Made by a program: the position numbers and the translations under genes. The notes below the pieces were generated by a model. That model did not search any database, had not been told where the DNA came from, and was given only the letters and a program-made list of their open reading frames with translations. Positions 1-8,519 of a DNA stretch of 64,000 nt are shown here, in pieces. Numbering within the stretch: the stretch's first letter is position 1; every line of letters begins with the position of its first letter. The DNA comes from an uncultured Clostridium sp. (GTDB taxonomy: Bacteria > Bacillota_I > Bacilli_A > RF39 > UBA660): NCBI GenBank assembly GCA_946414595.1, contig CAMKPE010000001.1, positions 1-64,000 on the forward strand, given 5' to 3'.

Positions 1-2
1 AA

Positions 3-80
3 GAAGCTCTTGATAAACAAAAAGGTAGAGGAATGGTTAAAGCTAAAATATTTGAGCCAGGAAAAAAAGAAAGTGAATAA
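3..80 (+). CDS. C-terminal end of an unidentified protein (partial)
   Basis: The window opens inside a reading frame that gives the last 25 residues of a protein, ending ...KIFEPGKKESE, and stops with TAA at 78-80. A strong hairpin terminator overlaps the stop. The fragment is basic and too short to assign to a family. No start is visible because the gene begins upstream of the window. Confidence 0.55.
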   Translation, partial: EALDKQKGRGMVKAKIFEPGKKESE

Positions 81-91
81 CTTTCTTTTTT
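63..91 (+). terminator. Rho-independent terminator of the upstream gene
   Basis: An 11-base arm (63-73, A/G-rich) pairs with 81-91 (C/T-rich) around a seven-base loop. The 3' arm runs into a T tract. It overlaps the last codons of the partial gene and separates it from the Fic promoter. Confidence 0.75.
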
Positions 92-100
92 ATTCTAATA

Positions 101-131
101 TTCATATATTATACCATTTGCGGTATAATAT
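101..131 (+). promoter_or_regulatory. Promoter with perfect 10-bp palindrome ahead of fic
   Basis: TATAAT at 124-129 is a perfect -10 box, with a weak -35 (TTCATA, 101-106) at 17-bp spacing. ATATTATACC (106-115) and GGTATAATAT (122-131) form a perfect 10-bp inverted repeat with a six-base spacer. The palindrome covers the -10 box, so a bound dimer would block transcription. The helix-turn-helix at the N-terminus of the downstream Fic protein is an obvious candidate ligand (inference). Confidence 0.65.
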
Positions 132-146
132 ACATAGGTGATTATT

Positions 147-1058
147 ATGCAAATAAAAGAAGCAAGTATCAAATGGAATATAAGTGAAAGAAGAATAAGA
201 AAATTAATACAAGATAATAGAATAGAAAAAGTAGAAAAGATAGGTAATACATGGATTATCCCAGATGATGCAAGTAAACCAATAGATAAAAGAGTAAAAG
301 AAGATAATAAATATATTATTAATTTACCGAAAGATTATTTTAAAGAAGTAGATGATAAATTATCTTTATTAAATAAAAAAAGACCATTGTCTAAGAAAAC
401 AATTGAATCTATACAAAATGCTATAAATCTAGAATGGACTTATAATAGTAATGGTATTGAAGGTAATAGCTTAACTTTAAAAGAAACTAAAGTAGTATTA
501 GAAGGTATTACTATTGGAGGAAAAACAATTAAAGAACATTTAGAAGCTATTAACCATAATGAGGCAATAGAATTATTAAATGAATTATTAAAAAATGATA
601 AAACAATAAGTGAATGGAATATAAAAAATATTCATTCATTAATTCTTAAAGGTATTGATGATAATAATAGAGGTAAATATAGAGATCATAATGTAATAAT
701 AAAAGGAGCTAATCATATACCTCCTGATTATTTAAAAGTTCCTGAATTAATGGAAAAGTTAATAATAAGTTATTATACTTGGAATAATTATCATCCATTA
801 ATAAAAGCAGCATTGCTTCATGGAGAACTTGTTAAGATTCATCCATTTAGTGATGGTAATGGAAGAACTTCAAGATTAATCATGAATTTAGATTTAATGA
901 ATAGTGGGTATAATACAGTTGTTATAAAAAAAGAAGCTAAACTAAAATATTATGAAGCATTAGATAAGGCACATACTACAAATGATTATACAGATTTTGT
1001 TAAACTAATAACTGAATGTGAAATTGAAAGTTTAGATAAATATTTAAAGTTAATTTAA
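147..1058 (+). CDS. Fic-family AMP-transferase with N-terminal HTH
   Basis: Fic enzymes transfer AMP (or related nucleotide groups) from a nucleotide to a target hydroxyl. The active-site motif HPFSDGNGRTSR lies at residues 232-243, with catalytic His232 and the anion-binding GNGR intact. An inhibitory-helix motif SNGIEG (101-106) precedes the Fic core, which makes this a class II, self-inhibited Fic. Residues 1-45 read as a small helix-turn-helix of the MerR/excisionase type (SERRIRKLIQDNRI, GNTWIIP). I chose ATG 147 because AGGTGA sits five bases upstream; a GTG at 138 lies inside that site. The macro-domain gene follows after 10 bases, so the two are one operon. It could be a regulator that modifies a cellular target or a toxin kept in check by its own helix; the target is not readable from sequence. 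Confidence 0.9.
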   Translation: MQIKEASIKWNISERRIRKLIQDNRIEKVEKIGNTWIIPDDASKPIDKRVKEDNKYIINLPKDYFKEVDDKLSLLNKKRPLSKKTIESIQNAINLEWTYNSNGIEGNSLTLKETKVVLEGITIGGKTIKEHLEAINHNEAIELLNELLKNDKTISEWNIKNIHSLILKGIDDNNRGKYRDHNVIIKGANHIPPDYLKVPELMEKLIISYYTWNNYHPLIKAALLHGELVKIHPFSDGNGRTSRLIMNLDLMNSGYNTVVIKKEAKLKYYEALDKAHTTNDYTDFVKLITECEIESLDKYLKLI

Positions 1059-1068
1059 GGAGAATAAT

Positions 1069-1593
1069 ATGAGTAAGATTGAATTAATAAACGAGTCATG
1101 CGTTAATCAAATTGTTGATGCAATTGTTAATGCTGCTAATAGAGATTTGATAGCAGGAGCAGGTGTATGTGGTGCTATATTTAGTAAAGCAGGATATGAT
1201 GAATTAACACAAGCTTGTAGAGAAATAAAAACACCATTAAAAGATGGTGAAGTTGCCTTAACAAAAGCATTTAATATAACTAATACAAAGTACATAATAC
1301 ATGCAGTAGGACCTAATTTTTGTTTAACACCAGATGCCTTTGAAGAACTATATTATGCCTACTATAATTCTTTAAAAGTGTTAAAAGATAATAATTTACA
1401 TTCAATAGCATTTCCTCTAATAAGTTCAGGTATTTTTGGAGGAAATTTAGAGAATCCTGTTAGGGAGTCTGCTAAACAATGTTATAGAGCATTTAATAAA
1501 TTTGTTAACGAGAATATAGACTATGACATAGATGTTAAGTTATGTGCTTATACTAAACAAGAATATGATGAAGTAAAAAAAGAAAGAGTTTAA
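1069..1593 (+). CDS. Macro-domain protein (ADP-ribose binding/hydrolase-like)
   Basis: A single macro domain fills nearly all 174 residues. Visible motifs are NAAN (21-24), the phosphate loop GAGVCGAIF (30-38, corresponding to GGGVxGAI in MacroD/YmdB-type enzymes) and SSGIFGG (119-125). The family binds ADP-ribose and often removes it from proteins, nucleic acids or O-acetyl-ADP-ribose. The Cys in the phosphate loop replaces the usual Asp/Ala position, so activity is likely but not certain. The gene has AAGGAGAATAAT before its ATG and sits 10 bases after fic. The pairing suggests that it handles a nucleotide-type modification connected with Fic (inference). Confidence 0.88.
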   Translation: MSKIELINESCVNQIVDAIVNAANRDLIAGAGVCGAIFSKAGYDELTQACREIKTPLKDGEVALTKAFNITNTKYIIHAVGPNFCLTPDAFEELYYAYYNSLKVLKDNNLHSIAFPLISSGIFGGNLENPVRESAKQCYRAFNKFVNENIDYDIDVKLCAYTKQEYDEVKKERV

Positions 1594-1605
1594 CTCTTTC
1601 TTTTA
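1577..1605. terminator. Bidirectional terminator between convergent genes
   Basis: AGAAAGAGTT (1581-1590) and AACTCTTTCT (1592-1601) are complementary, with A-rich and T-rich flanks on either side. It serves the macro-domain gene on the plus strand and the unknown gene 1603-2754 on the minus strand. Confidence 0.75.
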
Positions 1606-2754
1606 TTTTCTTGGTCCTTCTAAACCTTCATCAGTAAATGCTTGAGAATGATTCATTTCGAAATCATTTAACTGAGCATCATACATTTCTTTTTCTCCAG
1701 GTTGTAATCTTAATTGTCCTAATTTATATTGCTTGTAGTCACCAGCTGACATACCTTGTAACTTTTCTATTTTCTCTGCTATTTTTCCCATAGCACCACT
1801 AAATACTTTTTCAACAAATGAACCTTTATCTTGGTTTCCAACAATTCCTCTTGCTACGCCATATTCATCATCATAGCATGTAGGATCAAATGTATTTGGA
1901 CCATCATCCATGCTTCCAAATAAAGCATCCATTCCTCTTGCCGACCTTCCGTTCTTTGTATTCATAGCAACTAAGTCGTCAAATGATATTGATGCACTTG
2001 AATGTCTATCTCTATCTTGTTGAGTAAGAGTTCCTTCAAATTCCTTACCCATTGCTGCTAAAGCTTCCCATATACCAATTGATCTTTCTCTTTCATCGTT
2101 TAATGTTTTATCATTTGAACGTTCAAGATGTGTATAATATGCACCTCTAACAGAAGAATTAATTCTCTTAATTACTTCAATAAATTTAGATACTAGATCT
2201 AAACCTTTCATTCCAAAAGCACCTTGTTTTTTACTTTCAAAATATTTATCGTAATCAGTAATTCTACCTTTTTTAGCATCATCAATGATTTGTTTTCTAG
2301 GATCTCCAAATTCAATGTCTTGTGATGCTTCTTGTACATCAGCATCGAATGAATCATAGAAACTTGCGATAGCTGCAGCCATAGTAGGATCATCAAATTC
2401 TTGTTGTTCTTCTACTTCTTCTTCACCCATAGCACCAGCATCGACAACATCACCATTTTCCATATTCATTTCAATATCTTGACCTTCAGTTAATTCTTCA
2501 GCATCTACTCCAAATGGATCTACAAAATCATTAAAATTATCTGGAATTGATGGTTGCATTTCTTGTTGTCTAGCATTTCTTCTTTGTTCTTCTAATAATC
2601 TTTCTTTTTCTTCTAAGAATGCTTTAATAACTTCCACGATTGCTTCTTCAAAAGGAATCTCTCTTTTTTCTGCTTCATCAATAGCAGTAGCAAATATAGC
2701 TTCTCTTTCATTATCAGTCAAGTTTTTTAATATATCTAAATATTCATAACCCAT
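1603..2754 (-). CDS. Acidic uncharacterised protein, 383 aa
   Basis: I do not recognise a family. The N-terminal 60 residues are helical and charged (LTDNEREAIFATAIDEAEKREIPFEEA). Residues about 65-140 form a very acidic, low-complexity stretch, and the C-terminal half is predicted globular. There is no signal peptide or membrane segment, so it is probably cytoplasmic. The C-terminal segment GMSAGDYKQYKLGQLRLQPGE resembles the end of the protein at 22083-22826 (AMSPSQYRNFKLAQMCLTEDE), suggesting a shared lineage-specific module. The start has GGGTGA six bases upstream. It is a single-gene unit, convergent with the fic/macro pair. Confidence 0.7.
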   Translation of the reverse strand: MGYEYLDILKNLTDNEREAIFATAIDEAEKREIPFEEAIVEVIKAFLEEKERLLEEQRRNARQQEMQPSIPDNFNDFVDPFGVDAEELTEGQDIEMNMENGDVVDAGAMGEEEVEEQQEFDDPTMAAAIASFYDSFDADVQEASQDIEFGDPRKQIIDDAKKGRITDYDKYFESKKQGAFGMKGLDLVSKFIEVIKRINSSVRGAYYTHLERSNDKTLNDERERSIGIWEALAAMGKEFEGTLTQQDRDRHSSASISFDDLVAMNTKNGRSARGMDALFGSMDDGPNTFDPTCYDDEYGVARGIVGNQDKGSFVEKVFSGAMGKIAEKIEKLQGMSAGDYKQYKLGQLRLQPGEKEMYDAQLNDFEMNHSQAFTDEGLEGPRK

Positions 2755-2875
2755 ATCTATTCACCCTAATATACTTATACCATACAAATGCATTACTTAT
2801 TATAAAAATACAAATTTTCATATATAAAGTGGTGTAAAGTAAAAAACTTGTTATGCTAGTTTTTTTTACTTATTT

Positions 2876-2892
2876 GTGCTATAATATAGCAC
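2876..2892 (+). promoter_or_regulatory. -10 box inside a 7-bp palindrome
   Basis: TATAAT (2880-2885) is flanked by GTGCTAT (2876-2882) and ATAGCAC (2886-2892), an inverted repeat with a three-base centre. It lies 18 bases before the start of the DUF3419-type gene. No good -35 box is visible. Confidence 0.5.
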
Positions 2893-2909
2893 TAATTAGG
2901 GATGATTAT

Positions 2910-3827
2910 ATGAGCGCAAAAATAGATATAGAATTAGCAAAAAAAGTTATAAAACAAGATAGTTACATAAGGGAAATACATACTGATAGTTCTCCTATTT
3001 ATAAATGCACTAATGAAAATATGAATGATTCTAATTACATAGAATTACTAAAGAATAATAAAAGTATTTTATCTGTTATAGGTAGTGGAGATCAAATACT
3101 TAATTCAATATTATTTGATTCATATGATATAGATGCTTTTGATATAAATAGATTTGCTAAATATTTTTTAGAATTTAAAATGGCAGCAGTAATGACATTA
3201 ACTTACGAAGAATATTTATCTTTCTTTTATGATAATAAAACATTTAAAAGAAAATTATTTGCCAAAGTAGTTGATAATTTGAATGGTGATGTTAAAGAGT
3301 TTTGGCAAAATATTGCTACTTACAAAGGTATTATTTTTGGCAAAGATAAATATAGTCCTAATGATATATATCATTCTAATTTATTCGTTACAGGAAATAT
3401 AAGTGAAGAAATGGCAACTACTAATAATCCATATTTAAGTAAAGTAAATTATTATTTATTAAGAAAGAAAATTAATGAAGCAAGAATTAGATACTTTAAA
3501 GGAGATATATTTGAAATAGCAAGTTCATTTGATAGAGATTATGATTTTATAAATTTATCTAATATATGCATGTATAAAAGAGATTTTTTATTGCCAGCAT
3601 TTAGTGATGAACCAAGAGAAAAATATAAAAACTTTGTGAGTAATTTAAGACTTAATCCTAATGGTAAAGTACTTAGCTATATAATGAGATATTTTAAAGG
3701 AAGTTTATCTCATATATATGTAGAAAAAGCACTTATAAATGATCCTAATTATGAAATACATATTGTTAAAAATAAAGATATTCCAGATGATGCTTTAGCA
3801 GTTTATAGAAAAAAATTGTCTTTATAA
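2910..3827 (+). CDS. DUF3419-family (BtaA-like) SAM-dependent transferase-like protein
   Basis: The segment SVIGSGDQILN (55-65) followed by DAFDIN (75-80) is a Rossmann SAM-binding signature. The run of helices after it (AKYFLEFKMAAVMTLTYEEYLSFF) fits the DUF3419 family, whose best-known member BtaA transfers the aminocarboxypropyl group of SAM to diacylglycerol. At 305 residues it is close to the family length. The substrate here is unknown. ATG 2910 follows AGGGATGATT; the open frame extends upstream to 2853 but without a ribosome site and across the promoter. It is probably cytoplasmic and monocistronic or loosely joined with the next gene, 40 bases away. Confidence 0.65.
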   Translation: MSAKIDIELAKKVIKQDSYIREIHTDSSPIYKCTNENMNDSNYIELLKNNKSILSVIGSGDQILNSILFDSYDIDAFDINRFAKYFLEFKMAAVMTLTYEEYLSFFYDNKTFKRKLFAKVVDNLNGDVKEFWQNIATYKGIIFGKDKYSPNDIYHSNLFVTGNISEEMATTNNPYLSKVNYYLLRKKINEARIRYFKGDIFEIASSFDRDYDFINLSNICMYKRDFLLPAFSDEPREKYKNFVSNLRLNPNGKVLSYIMRYFKGSLSHIYVEKALINDPNYEIHIVKNKDIPDDALAVYRKKLSL

Positions 3828-3867
3828 TATTAATGTGGTATATTATTTGAATTAAAGAGGTAATAAT

Positions 3868-4623
3868 ATGATAACTTTATTAAATAGATTTGATGATAAT
3901 TATGTAATAAAAAAAGAAGATGTTTTAGAAATAACAAGTAGATATGCTATAGATAATAATTTATCTTCTTACGTAAATGATATAGTATTCACAGATGATG
4001 GAAACACTTCGTATGATAGAGATAGACAAATAATAAGTTATGATTTAGAAAGTATTATGGAATCTAATAATAGATTGTTTCAAAAGTTAAAGGAAGAATT
4101 TCAAATAGATGATAAGTATACTTCATATTATTTAAATTATTATTATCTAAATTATATCTATAACGTTTTAGCGCATGTTAAACAAAAAGCTAGTTATGCA
4201 AATAGAGAAGATATTGTCGGGTACTTATATGATTTAAGTCAAAGATTAATAGTAGATCCGCAAAGCAAGCTATTAATACCTATGGAAAGAGAAGCAAGTA
4301 ATAATGGACTACTTACTGCATATACTTTGATGAACTATACAAAACTTCCTGGTAAAGAAGCACATGTAATGCAACTACAATATCTAAATGGTTTATTACT
4401 AAATTACAAAAGAAGAAATAACTTTCAAGTTACTTCTCCAATAGAAGTATTAAGTGACTTAGTACCAGATATAGATATTGATAGAATAAATGAATTATTA
4501 GATCAATCTAAACTATCTAGAGTAGATAGAATAAATCTAGGGCTTCCTATAACTCCAAAAGAATATGACGGAGTACAAAGCGAAGTAACAAAAAGATTAA
4601 TAAAAACAAATCATAATAGTTAA
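3868..4623 (+). CDS. Uncharacterised protein, 251 aa
   Basis: No family recognised with confidence. The protein is soluble, rich in Tyr, Asn and Asp, with helical segments (YLNYYYLNYIYNVLAHVKQK, residues about 91-110). The pattern LAHVKQ followed by PMEREASNNGLLTAYTLMNY recalls metallopeptidase folds in which HExxH precedes an ER-containing helix, but the His and Glu of the zinc motif are missing. If related, it would be inactive (weak inference). The ATG has AGAGGTAATAAT upstream. It lies 40 bases after the DUF3419 gene and ends at a strong terminator. Confidence 0.7.
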   Translation: MITLLNRFDDNYVIKKEDVLEITSRYAIDNNLSSYVNDIVFTDDGNTSYDRDRQIISYDLESIMESNNRLFQKLKEEFQIDDKYTSYYLNYYYLNYIYNVLAHVKQKASYANREDIVGYLYDLSQRLIVDPQSKLLIPMEREASNNGLLTAYTLMNYTKLPGKEAHVMQLQYLNGLLLNYKRRNNFQVTSPIEVLSDLVPDIDIDRINELLDQSKLSRVDRINLGLPITPKEYDGVQSEVTKRLIKTNHNS

Positions 4624-4649
4624 AAGCTTATCAAAAGATAAGCTTTTTT
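4622..4649 (+). terminator. Rho-independent terminator
   Basis: AAAAGCTTATC (4622-4632), loop AAAA, then GATAAGCTTTT (4637-4647) and further T residues. It ends the 3868-4623 gene. Confidence 0.9.
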
Positions 4650-4722
4650 AATTAAGAAAAATACTATACTATAAATCAAGAAAATATTATAATAAACATA
4701 TAAGATAAAAGTAGGTGATAAA

Positions 4723-7356
4723 ATGGTAAATAATAATAATTATAAAAATATTATTAAATATATATTACCATTTATATTTATTGTCTTGATATTTATAATT
4801 AGCTATTATTGGTTTGTAGTTAAATCAAATAGTTTTAATTTTAAAGACGATATTGAATTAAAAGTAGGAGATATTTATAAGATAAATGCAGTCTATGAAG
4901 CAAATAAAAATGCCAAAATAGAATATGCATCAGAAAATGATAAAGTTGCTACTGTTGATAGATACACTGGTGTTGTTACAGCAGTAGGTCCAGGAGAAAC
5001 AAAAATAATTATTTCTTTAGAAAATAATTATTCAATACAAACAAAATGTAGTGTTAGTGTGTCGGATGTTGATAAAATTACTGTCGATGACTCTCAAGTA
5101 AACATAGATTTAGGTGAATCTATAGAAATAGCTTTAAATGTCGAGCAAAATGCTACATTTGAAAGTAGTGACAACAGCGTTGTTATGGTAGATGAAAATG
5201 GTAAAATTACTGCTGTTGGGGAAGGAACAGCAGAAATAACTGTCAAAACAGATGATAAGGAGCATACAATAGAAGTTGTAGTTAATAATAGCAATATTGA
5301 AGAAGATAAGGTTGAAATAGAAAATATTTCTTTTGCAAATAATTCAACTACTATTTATGTAAATGAAACAAAAACACTTGAGCCAACTATTACTCCTGAA
5401 ACATCCTCATTTGATTCTCTTATTTGGGTAAGTAGCAATCAGTCAATTGTAATGGTTAGTCAAGATGGAATAATAAAGGGAGTTAGTAGTGGAACAGCTA
5501 TAATAACTATTAAATCAAAGAATAGTAATGCTTCAGCGCAAATAAGCGTTGAAGTAAAAGTAAAAGAGAACACAAATACAAACACAAATACAAATACAAA
5601 TACAAACACGAATACAACAACAAATACTAATACCAATACAAATACTAATACAAATACTAATACAAACACAACAACAAATACAACTACAAATACAACAACC
5701 AATACCAATACTAATACCAATACAAATACTAATACAGGAACAAGTACTAATCCAAACGCAAATACTAATACAAACACAAGTGTGCAAATAGAATATAGTG
5801 ATTTTTTAAAAACATCAGGAATTAGATTTGTTAAAGTTGGTAGTGGGGATGCTGTTTTATTAAGAGGATTTAATCTAGGAGAATGGTTGAGTAGAGCACT
5901 ATCTCTTATGCCAATTAGTAAAGCATATACAGCTAGTTCAGCATATGATAGAGAATATGCAGATAATAACCTACAAATCCTTTATGAACTTCAAACAAGA
6001 TTTGGAAAAGACAAAGCATTTGAACTTGATGAATTATACTATAGTAATTTCATAAGTAGTGAAGATATTACTACTTTAAAAAATATTGGAGTAAATGTAG
6101 TAAGAGTACCAGTAGAGTGGAGTTATTTTGTAGAAATAGATTTTATAATACCAACAAATCCTAGTGATCTAAATGGATATAAATATACTTATAAAATGCT
6201 TACAGGTAATAAGCTAGAAAGAAGATTAAGTCATTTAGACTGGATTGTATCTGAATGCAAGAAGAATGGAATATACGTAATATTTGATTTACATGTAGTT
6301 GATGGTGGTCAAAATAATGGTGGAATAAGAAGTAGAAGAGGTGGATACACTTTCTTTGAAGATAGTAAAGCACAATCAAATGCAATTGAAATATGGAAGA
6401 TAATTGCAAATAGATATATAGATAATCCTGGAGTTGCAGCATATGAGTTATTAAATGAACCAGGAAATAAAAATGTTAATGCATTAGTTAGTTTCTATAA
6501 GAATGCATACAATGCCATAAGAAATGTAGAAAAAAATGCAAAGAACAAACATATAATCATTATGGAAACGCCAATGTATAGTGCAACTGATCATTTAATG
6601 TCATATTTAAACAAACCATCTAGTTATGGATTTACTAATGTTGCATATTCTACACACGATTATTTCACAACTGATAATAATGTAATTCCAGCAACTGCTA
6701 CTTTAAAAAATAATATTAAAAATAAAGTTGATAAGAGTGTAGCAACAATGAAATCATATAATATTCCATTATTTGTAGGAGAAACAAACTTCTTATCACA
6801 AGATATAGAAGAAGTTTGGAAATATGCAATGTCACTATATGATAGTAATTTTATAAGTTATGCTTTCTGGTCATATAAAGTAGCGAAAGAACCTACATTT
6901 GGTGTTATCTATTATTTGAACTCAAAGAAATATCCTAATTCATTAACAAATATTGTTGATGATTCTTATGACAAAATAAAGAGTGTCTTTAGTTTAAAAA
7001 CAAATAATGGTAATTATATTACACAATCAAATAAATTTTATAATGTTATAAAAGGAAACTTTAATGATAAAAGTGGTAAACCGATAGTTGCAAGAAGTGA
7101 ATATACTTGTTCTCCAGGCCAAAAATTAGTTAGTACTATTAAGGTATATTCAAGAAAAGGGAATGTAAAAATTTTAAATAGTACGGTTGAAAATAGTAAT
7201 ATTGCAACAGTAAATTATATTAGTCCTACTGGACCAATATGTAGCGGAAGTGATTGCCAAACAATTGAAATTGTTTGTAAGAGTAAAGGAACAACTAAGT
7301 TTGTAACAACCTCAACTTCTGGTATAACTACAGTTGCAACGGTTAAAGTTAATTAA
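4723..7356 (+). CDS. Surface GH5-family glycoside hydrolase with Big2 domains
   Basis: Domain order: a short cytoplasmic tail and membrane anchor (residues about 12-32); three Ig-like Big2 domains (about 40-112, 115-187, 195-280), each with the VTAVGPGETKIII-type ending; an Asn-Thr linker (about 282-354); a glycoside hydrolase family 5 (cellulase-type) catalytic domain; and a short C-terminal Ig-like end. GH5 signatures seen are GVNVVRVPVEW, YELLNEPGN with the acid/base Glu579, and PLFVGETN with the nucleophile Glu687. The enzyme should retain the cell surface and hydrolyse a beta-linked glycan; the substrate cannot be told from sequence. No sorting motif is present at the C-terminus, so the N-terminal helix is the anchor. 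The ATG follows TAGGTGATAAA, and a terminator follows the stop. Confidence 0.88.
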   Translation: MVNNNNYKNIIKYILPFIFIVLIFIISYYWFVVKSNSFNFKDDIELKVGDIYKINAVYEANKNAKIEYASENDKVATVDRYTGVVTAVGPGETKIIISLENNYSIQTKCSVSVSDVDKITVDDSQVNIDLGESIEIALNVEQNATFESSDNSVVMVDENGKITAVGEGTAEITVKTDDKEHTIEVVVNNSNIEEDKVEIENISFANNSTTIYVNETKTLEPTITPETSSFDSLIWVSSNQSIVMVSQDGIIKGVSSGTAIITIKSKNSNASAQISVEVKVKENTNTNTNTNTNTNTNTTTNTNTNTNTNTNTNTNTTTNTTTNTTTNTNTNTNTNTNTGTSTNPNANTNTNTSVQIEYSDFLKTSGIRFVKVGSGDAVLLRGFNLGEWLSRALSLMPISKAYTASSAYDREYADNNLQILYELQTRFGKDKAFELDELYYSNFISSEDITTLKNIGVNVVRVPVEWSYFVEIDFIIPTNPSDLNGYKYTYKMLTGNKLERRLSHLDWIVSECKKNGIYVIFDLHVVDGGQNNGGIRSRRGGYTFFEDSKAQSNAIEIWKIIANRYIDNPGVAAYELLNEPGNKNVNALVSFYKNAYNAIRNVEKNAKNKHIIIMETPMYSATDHLMSYLNKPSSYGFTNVAYSTHDYFTTDNNVIPATATLKNNIKNKVDKSVATMKSYNIPLFVGETNFLSQDIEEVWKYAMSLYDSNFISYAFWSYKVAKEPTFGVIYYLNSKKYPNSLTNIVDDSYDKIKSVFSLKTNNGNYITQSNKFYNVIKGNFNDKSGKPIVARSEYTCSPGQKLVSTIKVYSRKGNVKILNSTVENSNIATVNYISPTGPICSGSDCQTIEIVCKSKGTTKFVTTSTSGITTVATVKVN
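5566..5781 (+). repeat. Degenerate AAT-ACN tandem repeat encoding Asn-Thr linker
   Basis: About 215 bases of near-tandem codons (AAT/AAC alternating with ACA/ACT/ACC) encode the NTNTNT linker of the GH5 protein. Synonymous codons are mixed, so the array is not a recent pure microsatellite. It produces long spurious antisense frames. Confidence 0.85.
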
Positions 7357-7357
7357 T

Positions 7358-7391
7358 AAAAAAGAACAATAATTATTATTGTTCTTTTTAT
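7358..7391 (+). terminator. Rho-independent terminator after GH5 gene
   Basis: AAAGAACAATAA (7361-7372) pairs with TTATTGTTCTTT (starting about 7376), followed by a T-rich run. It directly follows the stop codon. Confidence 0.85.
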
Positions 7392-7467
7392 TTTTATAAT
7401 CGCTTAATTCAGAATCAATTATAGTCATTTTTTATTTGTGATATATATTATTCAAGGAGGAAATTAT

Positions 7468-8481
7468 ATGTTTGAAATTTACAAATTTTTAAATGACGAT
7501 TCAAAAAAGTTCTTAATTGAAGAATTAGAAAAAAAGACAAATGATAAGTTTGTCTTAGAAAGGTGTTATAAAGAAATAGATATTTTATATAATTATAGTC
7601 TATTGCCGGTAATAGAATATTTATATATTTATAAAAATGATAATAAAAATATAAAAATGTTTATTACAGGTATGGCAGTTAATTTGCAGGTTCTATTTGT
7701 ACTGGGAATAAGTGAAGTAGATGCTATAAAGTATAATCTAGATTATAAGTTATATAATGGTGGAGAATTTGGTGTTTATTTTGTTAATGGCTATTGTGTT
7801 GATTTTTTAAATACGATGGAAGTAATGTGTCAAGAATATAGAATAATAGAAGGAGGATGCAGCAATACAGAAGAAAAATATAGAAATCATTATCTAATTA
7901 TGCCTAGTTATTACATCCCAACAGATTTATTATTTAGGTTAAATTTGATGGGGAAATTTGAAACAGTTGAAGACTATAGAAATTATGTAGATAAATATTT
8001 AATTATTAAAATTGGAGAGATTTGGCCATTTGTTAATATGGATGAAATAAGTTTAGATAATGTCTTTTATGAAGATGAAGAAAAAGAAGCATTTAATAAA
8101 TATAAACCAAAAGAATTCGATCAATATGTTAAAACAAAAAGTATAGTAAGAATGGTGATTAAAAAGAATCCATATTTAAAGCTTTATGAAAAAAATATCA
8201 AAAATATGATAAGCAATAAAGAAGATTTATATGAGTACTTAATTAAACATGAAATAGAAAAGAATACTGCAATAGATATTACAAATTTTATTGCAAATGG
8301 AAAAGCATGCAAGATAGATTATAATGATATTTGGACCAAATATGTAGAAATATTAAGAGATCATAAATGTGCTATAACACTTATTAAATATTTAAGTAAT
8401 ATTAAATATTTAGCAAGTAGAGGAGAGATAATAGAAGAGTGTTTATTATCGATAGATAAGGATGTTTATATAAATGAATAA
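7468..8481 (+). CDS. PolC-like protein lacking the catalytic motif (putative)
   Basis: The 337-residue protein has segments that line up in order with the C-terminal polymerase part of PolC-type DNA polymerase III. TGMAVNLQVLFVLGISEVDAI resembles the SRGSVGSSFVATMTEITEV region, YRNHYLIMPSYYI resembles HPGGIIVVPDYMEI, and a C-terminal block (NKEDLYEYLIKHEIEKNTAIDI, then a WxxYxxxLRxH-like segment and IKYLASRGE) resembles the CRDDIMVYL ... FKIMES ... IKYMFPKAHA region. The PDIDLNF catalytic aspartate motif is absent, as are the exonuclease and OB parts. It is therefore probably a non-catalytic relative. Start ATG 7468 follows an ideal AAGGAGG; the frame extends to GTG 7438 without a ribosome site. 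The comparison is from memory and needs a profile search. Confidence 0.5.
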   Translation: MFEIYKFLNDDSKKFLIEELEKKTNDKFVLERCYKEIDILYNYSLLPVIEYLYIYKNDNKNIKMFITGMAVNLQVLFVLGISEVDAIKYNLDYKLYNGGEFGVYFVNGYCVDFLNTMEVMCQEYRIIEGGCSNTEEKYRNHYLIMPSYYIPTDLLFRLNLMGKFETVEDYRNYVDKYLIIKIGEIWPFVNMDEISLDNVFYEDEEKEAFNKYKPKEFDQYVKTKSIVRMVIKKNPYLKLYEKNIKNMISNKEDLYEYLIKHEIEKNTAIDITNFIANGKACKIDYNDIWTKYVEILRDHKCAITLIKYLSNIKYLASRGEIIEECLLSIDKDVYINE

Positions 8482-8519
8482 TGATAATAGATATGATATA
8501 ATTATTGTGGGTGATATAT

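Noticed and set aside
5566-5781. CRISPR-like array
   Set aside because: The periodicity is that of an Asn-Thr codon repeat inside a gene; there are no spacers. No CRISPR was seen elsewhere in the window.
5460-5787. Two antisense frames (105 and 84 codons) rich in Val/Phe or Cys/Ile
   Set aside because: They are reverse readings of the Asn-Thr codon repeat in the GH5 gene and have no start signals.
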